Shown here one piece after another: positions 60,301 to 64,000 of a stretch of DNA of 64,000 nt. Below the pieces are notes generated by a model, which was not told the DNA's origin, made no database searches, and saw only the letters and a program-made list of their open reading frames with translations. Made by a program: the position numbers and the translations under genes. Each line of letters starts with the position of its first letter. Positions within the stretch are counted from its first letter, which is position 1. This DNA comes from Lactobacillus laiwuensis (GTDB taxonomy: Bacteria > Bacillota > Bacilli > Lactobacillales > Lactobacillaceae): the NCBI RefSeq assembly GCF_019972835.1, contig NZ_BPPB01000001.1, forward strand, positions 432,367-496,366. The letters are read 5' to 3'.

Positions 60301-62330
60301 ATTTCAGGGTCATTTTTAATCTCATCTAACTGCTCTTGGGATAATGTTTTGTTACCATCCAGCATTTCAATCGTGTTTACATTAATGCCAGTATCAGTTT
60401 TCTGCATTTGCAAAACATGGAATGGTGGTAACGTAAAAGCTTTACCCGTACTGTTTTGTAGTTGTTGGCGCACATTGGTAATCGTGATTTTGTTATTACC
60501 GATAACGCTTGTATTAGGATTTATGTTATTGTGGGCATCCAAAACAAATGATGTCGGATTATTAACTTTGAATGTGCCTCCAGAGACATCGAGTAAAGTA
60601 ATGTTTCCAGTACCAGCAATGTCTCCCAAGCGAATATTAAAGCTGCCGTTCTCAACGTCAGCTGTCCCCGTGACATAAACCAAGGTACCTGAATAATCAC
60701 CCATATTATTTCCCACGATGTTCATTTCACCATTGGGATTAATAGTCAAATTGCCGTTGTCAAAAAATAAATTATTAGTATCTCTATCACTGATATTACC
60801 ATTAGTTTTTATGTTAACTTGACCATTTTGCATAACGTTAAAAGTTGAACTAGCATCTTTCAAATATACCGCTCTTGCTCTGGCACCATTCCTCGTGCCT
60901 TTATAAGGCATGACTGTGTTATCACCAATGTTAATATTTAGGACACCAGCAACCTGTATAGTTCCTGCGCCTTCCATATAAATCGCACTGTATGGAAAGC
61001 CATATTCACCGTCGTCATCGTTACCATCATAAGTTTGAACAGGAATAAGATTTACTGTAGCGCCTCTATGAATTTTAAGAGTGTTACCATTACTTTTCAT
61101 CTCAATTATGGTTCCGCCATATGTTGAACCAGTAAATTCGCCATCCAGAAAATCAATACTATTATTTTTTGTGTTTCTAAATTCAAACAGCTGTTGCTGA
61201 TTATTATATGCGTTTGATGTCTTAATATTACGACAATCATTATTACCCGTAAAGTAAATATGGGTATTATCACCAGAATATATTAATTGTGTACCTCTAA
61301 AAGTGCAATTGTTAAAAACTATATTAGTATGAAAAGAACCACTTACATATAGTGTATCCCAAACACCGTAAAAGTCGTTACTCTTGATATTTATATTTTG
61401 AAAAGTAACATTTGCGTTTGTTCCAGACGTTTGTATAGGCGCATTTCCATCAAAATCCAGAGTATACTTGTTATTAGTGTCGGACCTAATTAATAAATCA
61501 CGTCCAGGAACGCTAAATGTAGTGTTCAAAAGACCTGAAGGTGCAATAACGTTATTCATTAAAACAATTTCAGTAATTTTTTGATTATTTAGTGCGTTTT
61601 TGAAATCTTGCCAGCTACTTACTTGATATGATATTCCATCACCAGCATCTTTTACTATTGGAATTTTATCATTTGCAACCGCAGTTTCATCTATATCACC
61701 ATTTTGTCCACCCTCAGAACTGGCATCATTATCAGGTTTATCAACGTTACTCTGTGAATCTTCTGGCAACTTACTATCACTTGAAACATTATTTCCAGCC
61801 GTAATATTAGAGACAGTATCTTTACCAATTGAGTCATTTTTTTCTGGTGCTGTTACGCTTGAATCATTTGCATCAGTTTCCGGTTGTTTAACAGAATTGG
61901 CTTGACCAGCGTCTTTAACATCTTTCTTTTCCTGATCTTTTGCAGTTTCCGTTTTGGTTACATTTTTTGAGGCCTGATCATTACTCTTCAAAAATGAAGT
62001 TAAACCGGAAAAAGTGGATAATTTTGGTTCTTTTTTTGTCCTCTCAGTTTGATTATCAACTTTATTAGATTTAAGTGTAGTTTCTTCTTTATTATCTGTC
62101 ACAGTTGTCTTCAAATCAGATTTGTTTGACTTGGCTTCAGCTATAGACTCTAAATTTTGTGCAGGCGTATCAGTATCGGCCTTTACTGTCTGGCTGCCTA
62201 AACCAAGAAAAGTGAAACCCAGCAAAACAGAAGCAGCACCGATTGTCAATTTGCGAATTGAGAATCGGTCTTGCTTTGCTTGCAATTCCATTTTTCTTAA
62301 TCTCTCATCATAGTTATTTTTACCTAACAT
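48351..62330 (-). CDS. Giant SLAP-anchored surface protein (4,659 residues): beta-helix head, 16-fold helical array
   Basis: The YSIRK-type signal FSIRKLTIGAASVLLGF (cut after QTVKA, residue 51) is followed by an Asp/Ser/Lys/Thr linker to about 230. A right-handed beta-helix of the pectate-lyase-like adhesin type occupies about 232-690 (many Asn and Val/Ile turns such as NNCTFRGTQLIYSG). A beta domain follows at 720-890. From about 900 comes a helical stalk, with a 16-fold DUF1542-like array (AEVAFAK..AAKDAV units, about 165 residues each) from about 1,340 to 4,140. The pre-anchor module (ERELAKGEVQDTGTNAK, NVNVTNIIESD) and four SLAP segments end it. There is no LPXTG. Six scattered cysteines are unusual. 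The start has AGGAAGGA. Likely a long fibrillar adhesin; the receptor is unknown. Confidence 0.9.
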   Translation of the reverse strand: MLGKNNYDERLRKMELQAKQDRFSIRKLTIGAASVLLGFTFLGLGSQTVKADTDTPAQNLESIAEAKSNKSDLKTTVTDNKEETTLKSNKVDNQTERTKKEPKLSTFSGLTSFLKSNDQASKNVTKTETAKDQEKKDVKDAGQANSVKQPETDANDSSVTAPEKNDSIGKDTVSNITAGNNVSSDSKLPEDSQSNVDKPDNDASSEGGQNGDIDETAVANDKIPIVKDAGDGISYQVSSWQDFKNALNNQKITEIVLMNNVIAPSGLLNTTFSVPGRDLLIRSDTNNKYTLDFDGNAPIQTSGTNANVTFQNINIKSNDFYGVWDTLYVSGSFHTNIVFNNCTFRGTQLIYSGDNTHIYFTGNNDCRNIKTSNAYNNQQQLFEFRNTKNNSIDFLDGEFTGSTYGGTIIEMKSNGNTLKIHRGATVNLIPVQTYDGNDDDGEYGFPYSAIYMEGAGTIQVAGVLNINIGDNTVMPYKGTRNGARARAVYLKDASSTFNVMQNGQVNIKTNGNISDRDTNNLFFDNGNLTINPNGEMNIVGNNMGDYSGTLVYVTGTADVENGSFNIRLGDIAGTGNITLLDVSGGTFKVNNPTSFVLDAHNNINPNTSVIGNNKITITNVRQQLQNSTGKAFTLPPFHVLQMQKTDTGINVNTIEMLDGNKTLSQEQLDEIKNDPEIKNIVNDKSFVSFLTAAEAAVKNPGTNTLDNIVKNALESALSSKDTSSYNNIAFVPANPSGFLDIDEDGLQVIKNEDGSRTITGKVSNYSEEVDGPSNDNAFYKYFPKGTKGYVIVKYICSNPNYDKQILQNENLKPYANTTDTYRGSIEDNISKLPNVFSSEINPDGTFSVTIPADVTLNMNKGDKVEIIPDANFVEYSPTLIDAGARPVQKSLDILTLSEAQDDAAATIRNAVKDGESKKPTNLKESQSKTFEDELAKALAMADSVTETNKDTTVYGADTIAEVNRRKETALDLVKKALQIANEESDEQNKLAAAKEAAKQALDNELNGNGTSGMPGVVNQIADLTNSGLTQDNVKIYQDQAQKAYDAAKKAIDDCESFDEITKAQGKGVADIDQALTDAKAQQVIDKAASDLKTAKENALKELAAEQANVEDFIANLKNISTDAKAALNKEVEDYYQDAAAKVNNPTPASLVQVDIEKNIGIRNIDSVWNKATAFDKEIVSDQKKLDDYAQAAADRINKTDMSDEDKQKAVNDINKARDDAKINVGKQLTAENADKAADDGEDAIKAVEDAANAANIEAIKTSNTANLNAAADSAIERVNKAYNGLTEAGQQEKADADKAAAITAINQAKEAATETINSATTKDAIINAFNTAKDKFDNAATTAEVAFAKIAAADAVKKEADSVKPNLSAADQQKVDGIVATANSDFQKATTVDKVNSIKDQAIKDINNVKTTADVVKQAEIKANKDTQAANIDAAATAAKKRVSDAYQKLSTDNQTSCQQSLQKALDDIDQAAKTAKNNIQSAQNVADIIAAAGTGTQAIAAIETKAEVTFAQADAKEAIANEAAKVKPSLSTADQQTVDSIVTTANGKIDAATDVPTINSIKNQAIQDIDQVKTTADSSAKEKVDKAKELNKTSIDGAAQAAIARVDAAYNNLTTAEKTANKGTHDQAVADIKNAQTAAEAKIAAATTETEVAAAASEGTTNINKLADAAELTFVKITANDAVQAEAAKVKPNLKETADQNKVDEIVSQAQDDIGAAENVDNVIRIKENAIKAIDNVKSNAEQTIQKAQESSKASVDAQADAAKKRVKEAYNQLTSDEQKTTSVQTAYNAANNAIDKAKTVAESAIAAAQTNSEITTAVDNANKAFTQAASDAELAFTKVAAIDAVQGEADNVKQGLKQTVDLNKVDSIVTQAQTDLNSADSVTKVGFIKEQAIKDIANVKATADAAIDNSQTVNKANIDKAAADATQRVQNAYNELSAAEKEQSKSEYNKALSDINEAKNTADAAIQAAKTVDDATSAATTGISAVNDIASNAELSFAKLGAKAAVRAAADAVTNGLDNENKQKVQEIVTTANSNIDKATTSTDVVRFRDQAINDINGVKAVADAVQKAQLNENKKNNTSNVNEAADAARKRVDDAYNKLNESQKNANHQTYQNAHDAIDNAATSANNQIAQTDSGDQIPGIVKDAKAQFDNVATKAEVAFAKVTAVADVLNEANKVKQDLKADSDKNRVDNIATTATTSINSTNTDTVAKVTSIRDQAIKDIDAVRAKANGGEQASLEETKNNRTSDVNKAAANAKTRVETAYAQLTPAEQDATKQAYNDALAAIENTRLKANSDIASAETKDAVSDIAATAEQELDQEATKAEVAFAKTAAKDAIQTEEKSAIADLKGQDDKTSVQNIANNAIAEIDQNSTDTVAKVNSIKDSAISAIKTVKNTANAVDQAIVDEARKDSSANINEAAEIAKKRVEAAYSKLTETEQAVAKQAHDDALNAIASAQKTANDAISSLNSKAEITQAATDGINKINAAATEAEVAFAKVAAKDAVHEKAKSIIDQLNKTDDKKQVQAISDQADKDIDAVATDTVDKVNSIRDKAISDIGNVKATADDNEQKELEKTKENNKTSVDNLVTAAKKRVQDAYDKLGKDEKVLAASDYSKAMAAITQAQATANDAISAAANADAIVKAVGTASAALDTAATTAEVAFARVTAKTAIQAEADKVKKGLKQEVDQTKVDNIVLRAENDLAAAVSVDNVNTIAAQAIKDIDAVKETAEENEQKDIAKVKDDTKESIDQAAAAAKQRINDAYNSLSANGQSATKTDYDKAIQAITGAQTAAKDAIEKATDKDAVSKAAGDADQAFTKAETDAKLAFAKAAAKEAVQNEASTVKGSLSKDTDKKKVDAISEQADTAIDGAADITTVNKLRDKAISDIDAVKATAIAVDQATVEQAKDNGKTNVNGAAADAKKRVENAYNNLNSDQKNDNYQAYQNALTAIDNAADAANIQIGQAQTADVVKGLVDNAKTKFNEIATKAEVAFAKVIAKAAVQKEATKVKNDLKSQADKNKVDGIVTQANIQFNDNAIDTVQEVNSIRDKAIDDIDAVKDAANGNEQASLEETKNNQKSNVNSAADAAKARVEKAYGDLEKDQQQKTKQAHDDAITAIDNALQKAIADIQNAETKDAVVAIAATAEQKFDQEATKAEVAFAKVAAKDAVHKEAANAQSQLKNTADKQKVQNISDQADTAFDTAATDTVDKVNSIKENAISAINAVKNTVSAVDKALLDQARQDSTQNITNAAEAAKKQVDDAYEKLSSSQRAATKLDHDNAITAIENAKTAAIDAVNAATSKDAITSAANEGVNKINAAATTAEVAFAKTAAKDAVQAEAANVIKNLKDEKDQEAVQNIADAAVTNIDKASTDTVQKVNDIRDQAINDINKVKNTADTAEQAKLEEAKDNSQANVDEAAAAAKKRVEDAYNKLNSQQQTKTKADYDAAITAIKNAQKAANDAIAQAKDKSAVAGAVSTANTAFDQAATQAELAFARVVAKDDVRNEADKIKNGLSLESDKNRVEGIVNEANTQLNNADTVQRISEIRDQAISDIDTVKTTADKAAATELDNDKKAAIDALTNKQTEVKNGIDSLKNISAENKAALKDKVDRYYQDAVNKIKDPGTTTSDQVNGAKQEGIDNMGKVLDDAKSLDTAIANDQKKLDDHASAAIDKINRSDLSDADKGKAIESINKARDDAKETVASQPTVEKADAAEKVGESVIDTAEKTATDTDLGNSKLTEKTKVEAAADNAKKQLDDDYNKLTLDEQKEVKDKYDKAKADIDQAKANAEKAIDSATSKQDVNNASDKAKTDIDKTKNDAELAFAQAAAKDAVKAVADDIKSGLNKQDDKDKVDSLVAQANKDIDAATTIDSVNSTRDQAITAIKGVKNSADQSDKDNLATIKSTNKTNVDQAATKAKNRVEEAYNKLNDTQKATTKADYDKALTAIEDAKKAAETKIDSATNADAVAAAVDNASRQFDSAATTAELAFSRVAAKDEVKKVASTAKPSLSKDNQDRVDEIAKQASVDIDSAETVANVARIKQTAIDKINALKGNDEKDLAQAISNAKAELSKKHDDAVGRLKDKFGKDADTTEVDKAFNSNKDITGTSVDEVKEHELAAERELAKGEVQDTGTNAKKKIDDLKHKDGTDYTQAEKDAIKNQIDKDIHEAIDKNGTIDQASDSAGVDKARKDAIDKINGETVPDSQEVNNIINQDKDVLSQRLAQAREAASKYLKDKFTLDTDDSTIQQSYEAALAKLKANPTDLRTELEGEKLIAQGALADAQKAANKLVDGNSDYDSAAKKQIKEHIVKDYNEFVNSINSCSSVSEVISVQRNLGIDQLKRDSTESNVNVTNIIESDSNGQQAQPIVPAQPDKTDDKDKESDKNEDSERVILMHNAYLYNSKGKRANGITLGAGSILDTYGIETINGAQYYVLVDKGADNKKYYVAIGNVKSTAKKLKHNAYIYNQYGKRVKKSGKLKSGKVIATYGNSVKIRGKKYFIIAKNRYVKAANISGQNVPLKTATANQTAAVEAGDHSHIIINKKIMHNAYLYDQNGIRANGLVINAGSNVDVVSQKVVNKKLYYVLEDGLYIAAGNIDAKKLKLKHNAYIYSKYGNRKGKKVLKKRKSIKTYGNPVKIKGKKYYTMTTSKFVKKANVKG
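50150..58320 (-). repeat. 16-unit tandem array (about 495 bp each) with a cap module between units 14 and 15
   Basis: The unit landmark AE(V/L)(A/T)FAK recurs near 58300, 57805, 57310, 56811, 56331, 55839, 55338, 54838, 54333, 53842, 53347, 52845, 52345 and 51845, then at 50853 and 50350. The spacing is 480-505 bp, except one step of about 992 bp. That step holds a repeat of the cap module that also lies before the first unit (KNIS..NKAAL...YYQDA). Each unit has two halves, one beginning AFAK..AKDAV and the other AAKKRVEDAYNKL. Units are diverged, not identical. Coordinates are approximate. Confidence 0.85.
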
Positions 62331-62366
62331 AAGTTATCCTTCCTTGAAAATTTAAATACATTTTGA

Positions 62367-62395
62367 ATTTTATAACTATTGTTATTAATTGTCAA
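62367..62395 (-). promoter_or_regulatory. Promoter of the giant surface protein
   Basis: A consensus TTGACA (62390-62395) and TAAAAT (62367-62372) with 17-base spacing on the minus strand, about 37 bases before the ATG. The AGGAAGGA ribosome site follows. Confidence 0.75.
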
Positions 62396-62709
62396 TATAG
62401 TACGTTTAATATTATAAGCAAGTATAAATAACTGTTATTTAAAAATCTATCATTTTCAAAAATAAATAACATATATATCTTAAATTATTCCTTTAATTAT
62501 GATATTTTTAGCTATTTAATAAAAATAACTATAAAGTGATGTATAGATTTAGTTTTTAGTTTTTAGTTTTTATTTTATTATTACATTTTATATACAAAAT
62601 ATAGATTCTGCTTTTTAATTTAAAATAACAAAAAATTAAATTATTAGGTAAAATTAATAAAACCACTTTTTATTTTTATGTTATGTTTAATTGAAATTAT
62701 ACTATATAA
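62396..62709. other. AT-rich intergenic region upstream of the giant gene
   Basis: An extremely AT-rich stretch with no coding frame. It includes three 7-bp tandem copies of AGTTTTT (62551-62571). Apart from the promoter and terminator listed separately, no other signal is seen. Confidence 0.5.
62551..62571 (-). repeat. Three tandem 7-bp repeats in the intergenic region
   Basis: AGTTTTT is repeated three times head to tail in plus-strand orientation, within an AT-rich stretch about 155 bases upstream of the giant gene's -35. Copy number could vary by slippage. Confidence 0.6.
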
Positions 62710-62737
62710 AAAGAAGCATCAATTGTGATGCTTCTTT
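62710..62737 (-). terminator. Terminator of the third surface-protein gene
   Basis: A perfect 12-bp stem AAAGAAGCATCA / TGATGCTTCTTT with a 4-base loop, 37 bases after the stop. It reads as an intrinsic terminator; the T tail on the minus strand is short (TTTTTATATAG). Confidence 0.75.
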
Positions 62738-62774
62738 CAACTTATTTTAATATATTGTATTTAAGCAAAGTGTA

Positions 62775-64000
62775 TTAAAAGTTTGCCTTCTTTATATATT
62801 TACCATTTGCTATTACATAGAATTTCTTATGACCAATTTTAATAGGATTGCCATAAGTCTTAACAGTCTTATGTTTTCGCAAAACTTTTTTACCTAAACG
62901 ATGACCATACTTGCTATAAATATAAGCATTATGTTTCAGCTTTAATTTCTTGGCATCAATATTGCCGCTATTTACGAGCAATCCATCTGCTAAAACATAG
63001 TAGGTTTTACCGCCCATAGTCTTCTTACCAGCTGTTTCAATTTCTGAACCCAAGCTGATGATTAGCTTGTTAGCACGTTTACCAGTTTCATCATATAGAT
63101 AAGCATTATGCATTAGTTTCTTAGTAGTAGTTACAACAGGTTGATCTGCAGTATTAATAATTGCTGTAGCGGTTTCCTCGCCTGCTGCTCCTGAAGCAGT
63201 TACTAATTTAACATTTCCTGCTTTGACGAAGCGGTTCTTTGCAATAATGAAGTATTTCTTACCGCGAATCTTTACAATTCCACCGTAAGTATTAAGCAGT
63301 TGGCCCTTCTTGTAAACGCCAGTCTTCTTAACCCGCTTACCTAGTTGGTTATAAATATAAGCATTATGAACCACTGTTTGCTTAGTGGCCTGGCCATTTG
63401 CAGCATCAACGTAGTACTTCTTATTGTTATCATGTGTGTCAACTAGTACGTAGTATTCTCGTCCTGCAATAGAAACTGTACCATAAGTAGTGAGGATTGA
63501 ACCGGCAGCAAGTGTAACTTTGTTAGCACGTTTGCCAGAATTATCATATAGATAAGCATTATGCATTAAGGTTACATTAGTATTTTCGCCTAAATCGTTT
63601 GGCGCATCATTTGTGCCGTTTTCGTTATCAGTAGTTGGTTGCTCAGCTGGATTAACAGGGTTAGCAGGATTAGATGAAGTGCTACTGTTATCAGTGGAAT
63701 TAGAATTGTCACCACCGCTATTAGAATTATCATTATTGCCATTGCTTCCGGTATTATTGCCATTGCTTCCGCTATCATTGCCACTGTTTCCGGCATTATT
63801 GCCATCGCTTCCGGCATTATTGCCACTGCTTCCGGCATTATTGCCACTGTTTCCGGTATTATTGCCATTGCTTCCGCTATCATTGCCACTGTTTCCGGTA
63901 CTATTGCCGTTGCTTCCGCTATCATTGCCACTGTTTCCGGTATTATTGCCATTGCTTCCGCTATCATTGCCACTGTTTCCGGTACTATTGCCGTTGCTTC
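62775..64000 (-). CDS. C-terminal part of a third SLAP-anchored surface protein (5' end beyond window)
   Basis: The open frame ends with the stop at 62,775 and runs off the right edge, so the start is not seen. The visible part opens with a low-complexity linker of Ser, Asn, Gly, Asp and Thr (GNDSGSN / GNNTGNS units, 63,731-64,000). A Pro/Asn linker (SNPANPVNPAEQ) follows. Then come four SLAP segments (MHNAYLYDNSGKRANK, HNAYIYNQLGKRVKK, HNAYLYDETGKRANK, HNAYIYSKYGHRLGK). It shares IDAKKLKLKHNAYIYSKYG with the two neighbours. It is the third tandem member and probably a wall-bound surface protein; its effector domain is outside the window. Confidence 0.88.
   Translation of the reverse strand, partial: SNGNSTGNSGNDSGSNGNNTGNSGNDSGSNGNSTGNSGNDSGSNGNNTGNSGNNAGSSGNNAGSDGNNAGNSGNDSGSNGNNTGSNGNNDNSNSGGDNSNSTDNSSTSSNPANPVNPAEQPTTDNENGTNDAPNDLGENTNVTLMHNAYLYDNSGKRANKVTLAAGSILTTYGTVSIAGREYYVLVDTHDNNKKYYVDAANGQATKQTVVHNAYIYNQLGKRVKKTGVYKKGQLLNTYGGIVKIRGKKYFIIAKNRFVKAGNVKLVTASGAAGEETATAIINTADQPVVTTTKKLMHNAYLYDETGKRANKLIISLGSEIETAGKKTMGGKTYYVLADGLLVNSGNIDAKKLKLKHNAYIYSKYGHRLGKKVLRKHKTVKTYGNPIKIGHKKFYVIANGKYIKKANF
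63731..64000 (-). repeat. 21-bp minisatellite encoding a Ser/Asn/Gly linker (runs off the edge)
   Basis: About 13 head-to-tail 21-bp units, each coding 7 residues (GNxxGxS/N), with a visible 42-bp alternation of GNDSGSN and GNNTGNS. It runs to the window edge. In-frame unit changes would only lengthen or shorten the linker. Confidence 0.9.

Noticed and set aside
63590..63973. A 127-residue frame of Met-Ala-Ile-Pro-Glu repeats on the minus strand
   Set aside because: It is another reading frame of the 21-bp repeat. The SLAP frame continues in frame through the same bases as Ser/Asn/Gly, so that is the real one.
63731..64000. CRISPR array
   Set aside because: The repeats are directly adjacent 21-bp units with no unique spacers and lie in a coding frame.

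Overview
The window is a stretch of a low-GC Gram-positive chromosome that fits Lactobacillus in the strict sense (delbrueckii/acidophilus-type group). The evidence is the lactobacillar order of the division and cell-wall (dcw) genes, lineage-typical small families (DUF1831, DUF3397, DUF4044, YueI), T-box control of aminoacyl-tRNA synthetases, and three surface proteins ending in S-layer-type SLAP domains. The species is not resolved. No rRNA, tRNA, insertion sequence, prophage or CRISPR array was seen. Most genes lie on the minus strand. The exceptions are the left-edge fragment, a DUF4044 peptide, and rpsD-yueI-rarA.

Layout. 1-2,300: the tail of an unknown gene, a bidirectional terminator, then an ABC transporter pair followed by a GNAT acetyltransferase. 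2,390-6,470: a chain of a histidine phosphatase, a TPR protein, RecD2 helicase and a DUF1828 protein, with start/stop overlaps. 6,546-15,775: YlmH and DivIVA, a T-box-controlled ileS, a cold-shock-domain protein, a Nudix hydrolase, a small membrane protein, MTA/SAH nucleosidase, cysteine desulfurase, DUF1831 and MnmA. 15,834-27,742: the dcw cluster mraZ-rsmH-ftsL-pbp2X-mraY-murD-murG-divIB-ftsA-ftsZ-sepF-yggT, preceded by a MraZ-type operator. 27,790-30,950: DUF3397, DUF4044 and mreBCD. 30,994-36,514: T-box-valS-folC-HAD phosphatase-radC. 36,502-40,796: thiI with its own cysteine desulfurase, then ezrA. 40,978-43,690: rpsD with a structured leader, yueI and rarA.

43,700-64,000 is the accessory part: three tandem minus-strand surface-protein genes. 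The first encodes about 1,413 residues and the second 4,659 residues. The third is cut by the right edge, and its visible part is a Ser/Asn/Gly repeat linker plus SLAP domains. The first two share a YSIRK-like signal peptide, DUF1542-like helical repeats, a common pre-anchor module and four SLAP segments. The giant protein adds a pectate-lyase-like beta-helix head and a 16-fold array with a period near 495 bp. Its distal part is colinear with the body of the smaller protein, so it looks like a head plus array added to a smaller ancestor.

Functionally, most of the window makes and shapes the envelope: lipid II synthesis (MraY, MurD, MurG), septum assembly (FtsZ, FtsA, SepF, EzrA, DivIB, FtsL, PBP2x, DivIVA) and elongation (MreBCD). 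The surface proteins are then displayed on that wall. Two cysteine desulfurase/thiolase pairs supply sulfur to tRNA. All family names are from reading motifs by eye; no database search was run.
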